A stretch of DNA of 64,000 nt from Bacteroidota bacterium (GCA_947487525.1 CANKWR010000003.1:1-64000); one strand, 5' to 3'. Positions 38,451 through 47,900 are shown, counted from the first letter of the stretch. The notes: generated by a model not told the origin, from the sequence alone. Translations and numbers: made by a program.

Positions 38451-39758
38451 ATGATTGCAACAGTCTATCCTGGAAAGTTAACTGGAGCTCAAGTAGCCCC
38501 TGCAAGTAAAAGTAGCATGCAAAGAGCATGTGCAGCTGCTTTACTACATGTGGGTCAAACTACCATTTTGAATCCAGGACATTCCAATGATGATTTAGCA
38601 GCACTAGATGTGATACAGAAATTAGGTGCAGAGGTTGAAATTAATAATGCCTTAAATGAAAGGGGGTCAATCATTGTTGAATCCATTAAAGTAAATTCTA
38701 AAGGAGTGCATCCTATTGGACCTGAAATGAATTGTGGTGAAAGTGGTTTAGGAATTAGAATGTTTACGCCCATTGCTGCTTTAAGTAGTCAACCCATAAC
38801 CATCAATGGGAAGGGTAGTTTACTAAAACGCCCCATGCATTTTTTTGACGAAATTTTTCCTGCTTTAGGGGTTAAAATACAATCTCAAAATGGATTTTTA
38901 CCTATTCAGATACAAGGACCTTTACAAGCACCCAATAGTATAACAGTAGATGGGTCATTAAGTTCTCAATTTTTAACAGGGTTGTTGATGGCTTATGCTG
39001 CAAGTGATGCAAAGGAAGCAGTGATTAATGTAATGAATTTGAAAAGTAAACCCTATATCGATTTAACATTGTCAGTGTTAAACTCTTTTGGTTGGAAAGT
39101 GACCCATACCAATTACGAACAATTTTCTTTTTTACCACATGAGCCATTAAATGAAATTATTGAATATACTGTTGAAGGAGACTGGAGCGGTGCTGCTTTT
39201 TTATTGGTAGCCGGTGCCATTGCAGGACCGATCAAAGTAAAAGGATTACAAATGAATTCTACACAAGCGGATAAGGCGATAATGCATGCATTGCAAAGTG
39301 CGAATGTATCCATAGCCTTAGAAGCCGATGGTATTGAAATCGGATCAAATGATGGAACTGTATTGAGGGCTTTTGAATTTGATGCAACGGATTGTCCCGA
39401 TTTATTTCCGCCACTCGTTGCCTTTGCTTCGGTTTGTGTTGGGGTTTCTGAACTTAAAGGAGTGACTAGGTTAGCCCATAAAGAAAGTGATAGGGGATTA
39501 ACTTTGCAAACCGAGTTTGCAAAGTTGGGTATTCAAATTGATTTAGAAGGAGATATCATGAAAGTACATGGTGGCGGAGCAATTCAAAGTGCGGAAGTTT
39601 TTTCACAACATGACCATAGAATTGCCATGGCTTGTGGGGTGGCTGCTTTAAAGGCAAATGGGCCAGTCGTAATCACAGAAGCAGAGGCAATTCATAAATC
39701 TTACACTGATTTTTTCGAACATTTAAGACAATTGGGGGTAAAAGTGGATATTGTATAA
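38451..39758 (+). CDS. aroA: 3-phosphoshikimate 1-carboxyvinyltransferase (EPSP synthase)
   Basis: Adds enolpyruvate to shikimate-3-phosphate. In the 435-residue chain: APASKSSMQRACAAALL (the family's SKS motif near residue 20), NCGESGLGIRMFTPIAAL (corresponding to the NAGTAxR loop, altered to CGESGLGIR), SLSSQFLTGLLMA, the HKESDRG phosphate block and DHRIAMACGVAAL. The loop GESGLGIR and absence of the LGNAGTA glycine are typical of the more divergent, class-II-like EPSP synthases of Bacteroidota. The gene directly follows aroB. Confidence 0.93.
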   Translation: MIATVYPGKLTGAQVAPASKSSMQRACAAALLHVGQTTILNPGHSNDDLAALDVIQKLGAEVEINNALNERGSIIVESIKVNSKGVHPIGPEMNCGESGLGIRMFTPIAALSSQPITINGKGSLLKRPMHFFDEIFPALGVKIQSQNGFLPIQIQGPLQAPNSITVDGSLSSQFLTGLLMAYAASDAKEAVINVMNLKSKPYIDLTLSVLNSFGWKVTHTNYEQFSFLPHEPLNEIIEYTVEGDWSGAAFLLVAGAIAGPIKVKGLQMNSTQADKAIMHALQSANVSIALEADGIEIGSNDGTVLRAFEFDATDCPDLFPPLVAFASVCVGVSELKGVTRLAHKESDRGLTLQTEFAKLGIQIDLEGDIMKVHGGGAIQSAEVFSQHDHRIAMACGVAALKANGPVVITEAEAIHKSYTDFFEHLRQLGVKVDIV

Positions 39759-39824
39759 AGGAAAAATTCAACTGGGTTTAAACTAGTTGGTATAAAATTC
39801 TTAACTTGTAATATTAAGATTAAC

Positions 39825-40820
39825 ATGAATAGTTTTGGAAATTTATTTAAAGTTCAAATTTTAGGCGAGTCACATGGTGCCTGTGTGGGTATTGTGATTG
39901 ATGGCTGTCCTGCAGGATTGAACTTAGTTCAAGCCGATTTTATAACGGATATGGAACGTCGTAAGGGCGGTAAGCAAAAGGGGACCACACCAAGACAGGA
40001 AGATGATATGCCCATTTTTAAATCGGGTTTATTCAATGATACAACTACAGGGGCGCCCATCACCATGTTATTTGAGAATAATAATACGCGAAGTGGGGAT
40101 TATGAAAAACAAAGAGCGGTCCCAAGACCAGGGCATTCAGATTTTACAGCACACCATAAATTTGGGGGCTTTGAGGATTACAGAGGGGGCGGACATTTTA
40201 GTGGGCGTTTAACGGCAGCTTTAGTAGGTGCAGGTGTGATTGCAAAAAAGATATTAAAGGATATTCAGGTTGATGCCCACATTGTAAGTATTGGTGGAGA
40301 AACGGATGTAGAAAAAGGAATACAAAAAGCAATAGATCAAAAAGACAGTGTCGGTGGTATTGTGGAATGTGTAGTAAAAGGGTTGCCAATTGGGCTTGGA
40401 GAACATTTCTTTGACTCAATAGAATCCCTAATCAGTCATGCGGTATTTGCCATTCCTGCCATTAGAGGAATTGAATTCGGAACAGGTTTTGCCGCCGCTG
40501 CGATGTTTGGGGTTGAGCACAATGATCCAATTGTAGATGCTTCAGGTAAAACAAAAACAAACCATGCAGGTGGTGTGGTAGGTGGCTATACCAATGGCAA
40601 TGACTTGGTTTTTAGGATTGCGGTAAAACCCACTTCTTCAACGCCAAAGGATCAAACAACCTGGAATTGGGAAACCAATGAACAGGAACTGTTTTCAGTA
40701 AAAGGAAGACACGATTTATGCATTGCATTAAGGGTACCCGTTGTTTTAGAAGCGGTGACTGCAATAGTGCTTGCTGATTTAATGATATTAGCACAAAAAA
40801 TACCAAGGGTTCTACGATAG
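39825..40820 (+). CDS. aroC: Chorismate synthase
   Basis: Makes chorismate from EPSP using reduced FMN. The 331 residues carry GESHGACVGIVIDGCPAG at the N terminus, RRKGGKQKGTTPRQEDD, the central RPGHSDFTAHHKFGGFEDYRGGGHFSGR block and the C-terminal RHDLCIALRVPVVLEA. This is somewhat shorter than the roughly 350-360 residues of E. coli AroC but all blocks are present. It ends the chorismate unit, 66 bases after aroA. aroD, aroE and aroK are not in the window and must lie elsewhere. Confidence 0.95.
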   Translation: MNSFGNLFKVQILGESHGACVGIVIDGCPAGLNLVQADFITDMERRKGGKQKGTTPRQEDDMPIFKSGLFNDTTTGAPITMLFENNNTRSGDYEKQRAVPRPGHSDFTAHHKFGGFEDYRGGGHFSGRLTAALVGAGVIAKKILKDIQVDAHIVSIGGETDVEKGIQKAIDQKDSVGGIVECVVKGLPIGLGEHFFDSIESLISHAVFAIPAIRGIEFGTGFAAAAMFGVEHNDPIVDASGKTKTNHAGGVVGGYTNGNDLVFRIAVKPTSSTPKDQTTWNWETNEQELFSVKGRHDLCIALRVPVVLEAVTAIVLADLMILAQKIPRVLR

Positions 40821-40869
40821 AATTCTAAGAAATAATTCTTAAACGAAATAATTTAAAAAAAAGAAAAAA

Positions 40870-41175
40870 ATGGAAAGCGAATACATATATCACGTTACTA
40901 CTCAAACAGAGTGGGAGCAAGCAAAAATAGCAGGCGATTATACGCCCGTTGGATTCGATAAGGAGGGCTTTATTCATTGCTCAAATGAAGGTCAAGTTCC
41001 TGGCGTATTGGACCGTTTTTACAAAGGTAAAACCGGATTGGTGAAGTTGAAAATTGAAAAAGCAAAATTGGCAAGGCCATTATTATTCGAATTGGCAGCC
41101 GATTTAGATGAGTTATTTCCCCATATTTATGGTGCTTTAAATATAGATAGTGTTGTTGAAGTGTCTGTTATTTAA
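40870..41175 (+). CDS. DUF952 domain protein
   Basis: 101-residue cytoplasmic protein with the DUF952 layout: YIYHVTTQTEWEQAKIAGDYTP at the start, GFIHCSNEGQVPGVLDRFYKG in the middle and FPHIYGALNIDSVVEV near the end. DUF952 proteins have an ADP-ribosyltransferase-like fold, but their reaction is unknown. It follows aroC by 49 bases on the same strand and may be read from the same transcript, without implying a role in aromatic synthesis. Confidence 0.88.
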   Translation: MESEYIYHVTTQTEWEQAKIAGDYTPVGFDKEGFIHCSNEGQVPGVLDRFYKGKTGLVKLKIEKAKLARPLLFELAADLDELFPHIYGALNIDSVVEVSVI

Positions 41176-41267
41176 GCGTCATAAGCAGTTGGAAGGGTTG
41201 AATAAGCCTTTGAATTGTTAATATTTTTAATATTTTATTCTTAATTTTACCACAAATATCAAGTATT

Positions 41268-42554
41268 ATGAAAAAGTTATTATTTTTTTCAATGTTATTG
41301 ACCATCACGATGCAAGGGATGGCACAAGATTCAGCATTGATAAAGCAACCATCCATTGCCTTAAGATTGGGTTTGATGGATTTTAAAAAAACAGTTTATA
41401 CTGAAGGAACTACAAAATCAGCATTAGAATTTGGTATCCAATACATAGATGGTTGGACAAAGAAAATTGATTTTGTTTCTAATTTGAGCTTCTCTGCAAT
41501 GAAATATCCGTATTATCATTCTTTGCAAGTGCCCACTTCAAGTATTCATGAGCCATATGCTTCTATTGATTTTAATATCAATTACAAGTTATTGACCGAC
41601 GATCATACGATCGTACCTTATTTAACTGCTGGTATTGGTTTGGCAACAGACCATTTAAGCACTTTTACTTCCTATGCACCCTTTGGAGGCGGACTTCAAA
41701 TTAAAGCAGCACAAAATTCTTTTGTATACGTTCAAGCAACTTACCGTGCTGAGACTTCTTATTTAACTAAAACACACAATAATTATAGTGTTAGTTATGC
41801 ATTCCCATTAAAATTAAAGAATAAAAAAGCAGTTTTGCCTCCACCACCAGCACCTGTTGATACAGACAATGACGGGGTGGTAGATGCAAGTGATAAATGT
41901 CCAACACAAGCAGGAACTGCTAAATATGAAGGCTGTCCTGTACCAGATACGGACAAGGATGGTATTGATGATGATCATGACAAATGTCCAACACAAGCAG
42001 GAACTGCGAAGTATGATGGATGTCCAATTCCAGATACAGATAAGGATGGTGTGAATGATGAAGAGGATAAGTGTCCAACAGTGGCTGGATTAACACGTTA
42101 TAATGGATGTCCAATTCCAGATACGGATAAGGATGGCGTAAATGATGAAGAAGATAAGTGTCCAACTGAGCCTGGTATTGTAGCGAATCATGGTTGCATA
42201 GATATTCAACCATTGTTAAATGAAATTGCAAGCAATTTTAAATTCAAAACAGGTAAGTCAATCATCGCTAGCAAAAAATTAAATAAATTAGATGCTGCTA
42301 TTGCTGAATTGAACAAATACAAAAACATTAGTGTTAACATTATCGGTAATACGGATAACGTTGGTGCTAAGAAGTTAAATAAAAAATTATCTGAACGCAG
42401 AGCTGCAATAGTACATGCTTATTTAGTGAAAAAAGGAATTGAAGCAAACAGATTGGTTAAACAAGGTGACGCTGATAACAACCCTGTTTCAACAAACAAA
42501 ACTGCAAAGGGCAGGGCTGAAAATAGAAGAACAGACATGAAAGCGAAGTACTAA
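41268..42554 (+). CDS. OmpA-family outer-membrane protein with TSP3 repeats
   Basis: 428-residue envelope protein. A signal peptide (MKKLLFFSMLLTITMQGMAQ) leads into an N-terminal eight-strand-like barrel region (about 25-185), a proline hinge (PPPPAPVD), four calcium-binding thrombospondin type 3 repeats of 29 residues (about 198-310, DTDxDGxxDxxDKCP), and a C-terminal OmpA peptidoglycan-binding domain (about 320-428; NIIGNTDNVGAKKLNKKLSERRAAIVHAYL...AENRRTD). The common order in Bacteroidota is barrel, TSP3, OmpA, tethering outer membrane to peptidoglycan. It is followed by a perfect palindromic terminator. Confidence 0.92.
   Translation: MKKLLFFSMLLTITMQGMAQDSALIKQPSIALRLGLMDFKKTVYTEGTTKSALEFGIQYIDGWTKKIDFVSNLSFSAMKYPYYHSLQVPTSSIHEPYASIDFNINYKLLTDDHTIVPYLTAGIGLATDHLSTFTSYAPFGGGLQIKAAQNSFVYVQATYRAETSYLTKTHNNYSVSYAFPLKLKNKKAVLPPPPAPVDTDNDGVVDASDKCPTQAGTAKYEGCPVPDTDKDGIDDDHDKCPTQAGTAKYDGCPIPDTDKDGVNDEEDKCPTVAGLTRYNGCPIPDTDKDGVNDEEDKCPTEPGIVANHGCIDIQPLLNEIASNFKFKTGKSIIASKKLNKLDAAIAELNKYKNISVNIIGNTDNVGAKKLNKKLSERRAAIVHAYLVKKGIEANRLVKQGDADNNPVSTNKTAKGRAENRRTDMKAKY
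41859..42197 (+). repeat. Four 87-bp tandem repeats encoding TSP3 units
   Basis: Each unit encodes about 29 residues beginning DTDxDG and ending xxGCPxP. Units 3 and 4 share the identical start GVNDEEDKCPT, and units 1 and 2 share DKCPTQAGTAKY, which suggests recent duplication or gene conversion in pairs. Confidence 0.88.
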
Positions 42555-42570
42555 TATAAATTCGCTTACA

Positions 42571-42610
42571 ACAATAAAAAAGGCCTCTTTAAAGAGGCCT
42601 TTTTTATTGT
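42571..42610. terminator. 40-bp perfect palindrome acting as bidirectional terminator
   Basis: ACAATAAAAAAGGCCTCTTT followed directly by its exact reverse complement. The GGCCTCTTT core with T/A tracts terminates the OmpA gene and the convergent murB transcript. Confidence 0.88.
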
Positions 42611-42681
42611 TCATTGGGATAAGTTACTAGGATGTATTAAATGGAATGTGGTAATAAGGTTGTGGTTAATCGAGTGCGTGG

Positions 42682-43695
42682 TTAATAGATATTTACTTCC
42701 CTTTCTAATGCTACCTTAAATTTATTTGCCACTGAATGGATGATTTCTTCTGAGAAGTCAAATACTTCTTTGCCTGAGCGGATCCCATAACTTACAATCA
42801 CTAATGCTTGCTTTTCGTAGCATCCAACATTGCCTTTTTTTATTCCTTTCCAACCACAGGATTCAAGGAGCCATCCAGCTGCTATTTTATAGGAATCATC
42901 CGAAATGGGGTAAGCAATAATAGTAGGAAATTGTTCTTGAAGATGTTCATACTGGCTTTTTGATACAGCGGGGTTTTTAAAAAAGCTGCCTGCATTGCCA
43001 AGTATTTTAGGGTCGGGTAATTTTTGAGTTCTAATTTGCACAATGGCATTCGATACACTTTCTAAATTAGGGTGCTTAATTCCTTTTTCGTGCAACATAT
43101 CTCTTATAGCGCCGTAATCAGTTTTTAGTTGGGGTTGTTTTTGTAAAACAAATTGCACTTGAGTGATGATATATCGGTGGGTATATTCTTTGAATAGGCT
43201 GGTCCTATAACCAAATTTACATGCTTGCTTGGATAGCTGCACCCATTCCTTGGAAACGGTATCAAAAGCAGTTATTTGCTGAATGCATTCATGCACTTCA
43301 ACACCATAGGCGCCAATATTTTGGATGGGACTTGCCCCTACGGTACCTGGAATCAAACTTAAGTTTTCTAAGCCTCCCCATCCTTTATGCACGCAATAAC
43401 TTACAAAATGATGCCAATTTTCACCAGCACCCACTTCTAACACCACTTCGGTTGCGGATTCGTTTATTTTTTTGATACCGTTTATTTCCATTTTGGCGAC
43501 CAATCCTGGGTAGTTTTGGGTAAACAACACATTGGACCCGCTCCCTAATATCAATAAGGGTAAATTTTGTTCATGACACCATTCAATTGCATCCGTTACG
43601 TCCTCCTTATTTTTGATGACCGTAAAATATTTTGCTTGTTCTTCACTGGCAAAAAAATGAAAAGGCTGTAGGGAAATATTAGTATCTGTGTGCAT
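42682..43695 (-). CDS. murB: UDP-N-acetylmuramate dehydrogenase
   Basis: Reduces UDP-GlcNAc-enolpyruvate to UDP-MurNAc, with FAD and NADPH. The 337 residues have the FAD-binding PLLILGSGSNVLF, the SLIPGTVGASPIQNIGAYGVEV block and GNAGSFFKNPAVS with the catalytic serine, followed by the ESCGWKG and late-domain residues of type I (E. coli-like) MurB. It follows priA by 36 bases on the same strand and is the last gene of that pair. Confidence 0.95.
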   Translation of the reverse strand: MHTDTNISLQPFHFFASEEQAKYFTVIKNKEDVTDAIEWCHEQNLPLLILGSGSNVLFTQNYPGLVAKMEINGIKKINESATEVVLEVGAGENWHHFVSYCVHKGWGGLENLSLIPGTVGASPIQNIGAYGVEVHECIQQITAFDTVSKEWVQLSKQACKFGYRTSLFKEYTHRYIITQVQFVLQKQPQLKTDYGAIRDMLHEKGIKHPNLESVSNAIVQIRTQKLPDPKILGNAGSFFKNPAVSKSQYEHLQEQFPTIIAYPISDDSYKIAAGWLLESCGWKGIKKGNVGCYEKQALVIVSYGIRSGKEVFDFSEEIIHSVANKFKVALEREVNIY

Positions 43696-43731
43696 GCTTT
43701 TGTATCGTAATTAAGGATAATGGATATTGTA

Positions 43732-46167
43732 TTAATTAGGGTCTACATCAATTATAATTTGAACCGTTTTATACCTTGGATGTGCTTGTATTAATTGTAC
43801 ATAATTATACAATTGTTTTTTTGCAATTTGTAATTGTACTGCTTGTGTAGCAATTTTTACACAAAGCTCCCAAATATATTTATTGCGCACCCTATTCACA
43901 AGGGGTTGTGCTGGCCCTAGAACGGTTCTTTGTATTTCGGGCGTGAGTGAGTGAAGATAATGATTGGCTGCTTCTTCAGCGATGGTATTGTCCTTATGTT
44001 TAAACAATATGCTCATTAATCTACTAAAAGGAGGGTAAGCAAATTGTTTTCGATTTTGAATTTCAAATTTATAAAATCCAAGGTAATCATGTTGTTGTAC
44101 CAATTGAACTATGGGGTGTTGCACTTGACTTACTTGAATAAGCACTTTACCATTGCTGTTTTTGCGTCCTGCTCTGCCACTTACTTGTTCCATCATTTGA
44201 AATGCACGTTCATTTACACGATACTGGTTAAAATTCAATAAACTATCTGCATCTACGATACCCACTAAATCAACATTTTCAAAATCCAACCCTTTAACCA
44301 CCATTTGGGTTCCCACCAATACATCTATTTGACCTTGTTCAAATTGTTGAATTAACTGGTCATGTTCATTTTTTCCTTTTACATTGTCAAAGTCCATTCG
44401 CGCAACCATGACACCAGGCAATGCTTGGTTTAATTTTTCCTCAATTTGCTCTGTGCCAAAGCTTTTTTGTTTAAAATGATTTTTACCACAAGCCTGACAT
44501 GCGGTTAAAATTGGGTAAGATGATCCGCAGTAATGACAGGAGAGTATATTTTTTTGTTTATGGTAGGTAAGTGTGACGTCACAGTGGGTACAATGGGGAA
44601 TCCATCCGCAGGTTTCACAAATCATATAGGCGGCATAGCCACGTCTATTTTGAAAAAGGATCACCTGTTTTTGTTGCTCGATTGTTTTTTTAATTTCAGC
44701 CAACAATAGGGGCGTTAAAATGGCGGTCCCAGAAGGCTGCTTTTTAGTATCAATAATTTGAATGCTAGGCAATACTCCTTTGCTGAATCGTTCAGTTAAA
44801 TGGGTATATCCGTATTTTTTATTTTCTGCATTGTAGAATGATTCAACGGAAGGGGTTGCTGACCCTAAAATTACTTTTGCGTTTATTTGATTTGCATAAT
44901 AAATGGCGGTATCCCTTGCTTGGTATCTTGGAGCAGGGTCCTGTTGTTTATAAGATCCATCATGTTCTTCATCAACAATAATAAGTGATAAATATTTGTA
45001 GGGAAGAAATAATGCAGAACGCGCGCCAAGTACAATTTTGATTTCCCCTGTTTTAACTTTATTCCATATTTCAACTCTTTCATTGGGGTTGAATTTGGAA
45101 TGGTAAATAGCAATTTTGTTTCCGAAATATTGTTTTAAACGACGAATCATTTGGGCTGTCAAGGCAATTTCAGGCAGCATATACAATGCTTGTTGCCCCT
45201 GTTCAATTAATTCATTAATGAGTGCAACATAAATTTGTGTTTTTCCGCTACCGGTAATTCCGTGTAATAAATGTACAGAATGGGTTTTTAATTGTGCTTT
45301 TACATCCTCCAATGCAATTTGTTGTTGGGCAGATAATTGATGCAACTGATCATTGCCAGTAAGTCCGTCATTTTTTAAACGGTCTATTTTTCGCTTTTCT
45401 GCTACTAAAACGCCTTTGTCAATGAGCGCTTTTAGTTGTGCATGGGAGGCCCCTGATTTTTCTAATATTGATTTTTGACTCACCTCCCCTTCGGTTTTTT
45501 CAAAATGCAAAAACGACAATAAAAGTGACAATTGCTTAGGAGCTCTAGTCCATTCATTAAGTAGTTGTTCTATTTTTTCTTCAGATCGATAGGCTTCGGC
45601 AAATTGAATAAAGGTTTCTTCTTTTACTTTGTATTTGTCAGTCATGTTTTCCTGAATGAAACAAACCCCTTTTTGTATGAGCTTATTGACAATGGGATAA
45701 ACCGATTTTCTGTCTAATAATTTCTGCACTTCTGTATGGCTCAGTTCTTTTTTTATTTGAAGTGCTTCGCAAAGTATATACTCCAAGTCATTTAATTGAT
45801 GGGAATCCATTTCATAATAGGCATTGTAAATGAATACGGACTCACTTGATATTTTTAAATGACTTGGTACTGCTGCTTGCATTACTTCCCCTTCGGTACA
45901 CATATAATACTGCGCCATCCACTCCCAAAGTGCTAATTGTGCTGGATAAACGATGGGTGCTTCGTCTAATATGGAAAGGATGGGCTTAGGGTTAAATGCG
46001 GATGGTTTATCGGTCAATAATTTCTTTACAATACCTGCGTACCTTTTATTGCTTCCTAACATGACTTCAACACGCATCCCAATCATTACCTGATCCAGCA
46101 TGCTTGATGGTATTTCCCAGGTATAATTTTTAGGCAGGGCTAAGGGTATAATGATTTCGGCGTACAT
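43732..46167 (-). CDS. priA: Primosomal protein N' (replication restart helicase)
   Basis: Restarts stalled replication forks. The 811-residue chain has an N-terminal DNA-binding domain (about 1-100), Walker A GITGSGKTQIY (about 303-309), the DEEH box IVDEEHDGSYKQQ, the zinc module with eight cysteines (CETCGWIPHCTHCDVTLTY...CHYCGSSYPILTACQACG) inside helicase lobe 2, and the C-terminal VSGRAGRKNSNGKVLIQ block. Somewhat longer than E. coli PriA (732) mainly through the region around 120-260. A -7 element (TATTTTTG) lies 11 bases before the ATG. Confidence 0.95.
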   Translation of the reverse strand: MYAEIIIPLALPKNYTWEIPSSMLDQVMIGMRVEVMLGSNKRYAGIVKKLLTDKPSAFNPKPILSILDEAPIVYPAQLALWEWMAQYYMCTEGEVMQAAVPSHLKISSESVFIYNAYYEMDSHQLNDLEYILCEALQIKKELSHTEVQKLLDRKSVYPIVNKLIQKGVCFIQENMTDKYKVKEETFIQFAEAYRSEEKIEQLLNEWTRAPKQLSLLLSFLHFEKTEGEVSQKSILEKSGASHAQLKALIDKGVLVAEKRKIDRLKNDGLTGNDQLHQLSAQQQIALEDVKAQLKTHSVHLLHGITGSGKTQIYVALINELIEQGQQALYMLPEIALTAQMIRRLKQYFGNKIAIYHSKFNPNERVEIWNKVKTGEIKIVLGARSALFLPYKYLSLIIVDEEHDGSYKQQDPAPRYQARDTAIYYANQINAKVILGSATPSVESFYNAENKKYGYTHLTERFSKGVLPSIQIIDTKKQPSGTAILTPLLLAEIKKTIEQQKQVILFQNRRGYAAYMICETCGWIPHCTHCDVTLTYHKQKNILSCHYCGSSYPILTACQACGKNHFKQKSFGTEQIEEKLNQALPGVMVARMDFDNVKGKNEHDQLIQQFEQGQIDVLVGTQMVVKGLDFENVDLVGIVDADSLLNFNQYRVNERAFQMMEQVSGRAGRKNSNGKVLIQVSQVQHPIVQLVQQHDYLGFYKFEIQNRKQFAYPPFSRLMSILFKHKDNTIAEEAANHYLHSLTPEIQRTVLGPAQPLVNRVRNKYIWELCVKIATQAVQLQIAKKQLYNYVQLIQAHPRYKTVQIIIDVDPN

Positions 46168-46178
46168 AGGAGCGTTTG

Positions 46179-46186
46179 CAAAAATA
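46179..46186 (-). promoter_or_regulatory. -7 promoter element of priA
   Basis: Minus-strand TATTTTTG (TAnnTTTG), 11 bases before the ATG, giving a very short leader. Confidence 0.5.
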
Positions 46187-46215
46187 AGCTATGCAATTGA
46201 GACTATTTTGATAAG

Positions 46216-46977
46216 TTATGCCGAAGGGTATGTTCTGTATCTCCTTAATCCTTCATCCATCATTTGATACACTTCATTTTTCAATTTTTCAATATCTTCT
46301 AGGCTATATTTTGATACATCAATAGCAGGTAAATACACCACTCTATTGGGACCGGGGGTTAGGCTAAAAACACTTTCATAATGCATTCGGTCAACTGCAT
46401 CAATCATTAATATGGGCTGAATAGGCACTTGCATTTCAATGGCTAATTTAAAGGCGCCATTATAAAATGATTTAAGGGGTTGTTCACTGGTCATGCTAAA
46501 TGTGCCTTCGGGAAAAATGAAAATTGAGCTGCGTTTATGCAATGCTGCTTTTAAATTTCTTAAACTTTTCGCTCTTTTTTCTGGGCTACTTCTGTCAACC
46601 AATATTACGGCTGCACGGTATACCCAACCAAAAATGGGAATTTTAGAAGATTCAAATTTCCCCAATGGTCGAATAGGTTGGTGTTTTAATTGGACAATGG
46701 GTGGGATGTCCATATAGGAATTATGGTTGGCTACAAAAATATGCGGCGTTTTGAAATCATGCGTTGATTCAAATATCTCCTTATGCCAAACACCTATAAA
46801 TAGATACCAAGTTTTTGCCCAATACCTGCATACTTTGTATATCCTTTTACTCAATTTAGCTTTGCCAAAAGGGAGTAAGAGTAGGAGCGCGATCGCTGAC
46901 AATATGGTTAGGATGGCAAATACGATGAGTGCGTAGATACAATAAATAGTTTGCAGAATTTTATAAATGGCTTTCAT
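46216..46977 (-). CDS. plsC: 1-acyl-sn-glycerol-3-phosphate acyltransferase
   Basis: Second acylation step in phosphatidic acid synthesis, at the inner membrane. The 253 residues have two N-terminal hydrophobic segments (IYCIYALIVFAILTILSAIALLLLL), the catalytic VANHNSYMDIPPI (HX4D), the glycerophosphate-binding FPEGTFSMTSEQPLKSFYNGAFKLA and a late VPIQPILMIDAV. Length is typical of PlsC. It is downstream of ispE on the same strand but separated by about 90 bases. Confidence 0.92.
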   Translation of the reverse strand: MKAIYKILQTIYCIYALIVFAILTILSAIALLLLLPFGKAKLSKRIYKVCRYWAKTWYLFIGVWHKEIFESTHDFKTPHIFVANHNSYMDIPPIVQLKHQPIRPLGKFESSKIPIFGWVYRAAVILVDRSSPEKRAKSLRNLKAALHKRSSIFIFPEGTFSMTSEQPLKSFYNGAFKLAIEMQVPIQPILMIDAVDRMHYESVFSLTPGPNRVVYLPAIDVSKYSLEDIEKLKNEVYQMMDEGLRRYRTYPSA

Positions 46978-47067
46978 CTAGGCACTAATATAATAAAAAA
47001 GGCCCGATTGCCATAAAACAAGCCATCATTGCCGGGTTCACTCCATTTGGGGTTGCGATGAAAATGA

Positions 47068-47889
47068 TTAAATAACGTCTATCCGTATCGTAGGATCAAA
47101 GGACAAATCAACTGCGCTGTTTCCTTTTCGAAAGATCCCAAATAAGGAACTTCCTGATCCGCTCATGCTAGCATAAATAGCACTTTGCTGGTATAATTGA
47201 GCTTTTATTTCCGCCAAGGATGGATGCGCGATAAAAATAGGGGCTTCAAAATCATTGATCAATTCTTCCTTCCAAGTTTCAATAGGTTGAGCCACTATTG
47301 TTGCAACAGATTTTTGTTTTGCACCTGGGGTTAATTGCCCAAATGCCCATGGAGTAGAAATGTGTATTCCTGGATGAACCAATACAATGGTATAATCGGA
47401 TAAATTGCAAGGAGTAGGGGTTAAAATTTCACCTCTTCCTGTTGCATGACAGGCATTGTCATGGATAAAAAAGGGACAATCGCTTCCTAGTTGTGCAGCA
47501 TATGCAACTAATTGCGCTACAGACAATCCAATATTGAATTGTTGATTTAATAATTTTAAAACAGCTGAACCATCGCTAGAACCCCCACCTAAACCAGCAC
47601 CCATGGGGATATGCTTATGCAAGTGCATTTTTACAGCAGGAATGGAAGGAAAATCCTTTTTCAATAAATGATAGGCTTTAATGCAAAGGTTGTTGGATTC
47701 GTCCCCAGGAATGGCAAGCCCGGTATGTGAAAATTGAATATCAGTTGCAGTATGATGGCTGTGTACAATTTCAACCATGTCTTGCAAGGCAACTGGGTAA
47801 AATACGGTTTCTATTTCATGGTAACCATCGGCTCTTTTAGCAACAATGGATAAGCCTAAATTAATTTTACAATGGGGAAATGCAATCAT
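47068..47889 (-). CDS. ispE: 4-diphosphocytidyl-2-C-methyl-D-erythritol kinase
   Basis: GHMP kinase of the non-mevalonate isoprenoid pathway. FPHCKINLGLSIVAKRADGYHEIETVFYP has the substrate lysine and the GYH(E/D) motif; PMGAGLGGGSSDGSAVLKLLNQ is the ATP-binding GLGGGSSD loop; MSGSGSSLFGIF is the third GHMP motif. The 273-residue length is normal. It starts 11 bases after the BFN nuclease gene, so the two are cotranscribed. Confidence 0.94.
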   Translation of the reverse strand: MIAFPHCKINLGLSIVAKRADGYHEIETVFYPVALQDMVEIVHSHHTATDIQFSHTGLAIPGDESNNLCIKAYHLLKKDFPSIPAVKMHLHKHIPMGAGLGGGSSDGSAVLKLLNQQFNIGLSVAQLVAYAAQLGSDCPFFIHDNACHATGRGEILTPTPCNLSDYTIVLVHPGIHISTPWAFGQLTPGAKQKSVATIVAQPIETWKEELINDFEAPIFIAHPSLAEIKAQLYQQSAIYASMSGSGSSLFGIFRKGNSAVDLSFDPTIRIDVI

Positions 47890-47900
47890 AGTTGAATGAG

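Noticed and set aside
40800-40865. Weak hairpin after aroC
   Set aside because: Short AT-rich stem without a convincing GC core or T run; not called as a terminator.
47000-47036. Possible terminator between ispE and plsC on the minus strand
   Set aside because: A CGGGCC followed by six T looks like a terminator end, but only four base pairs form with the upstream CCCG, so the stem is too weak to report.
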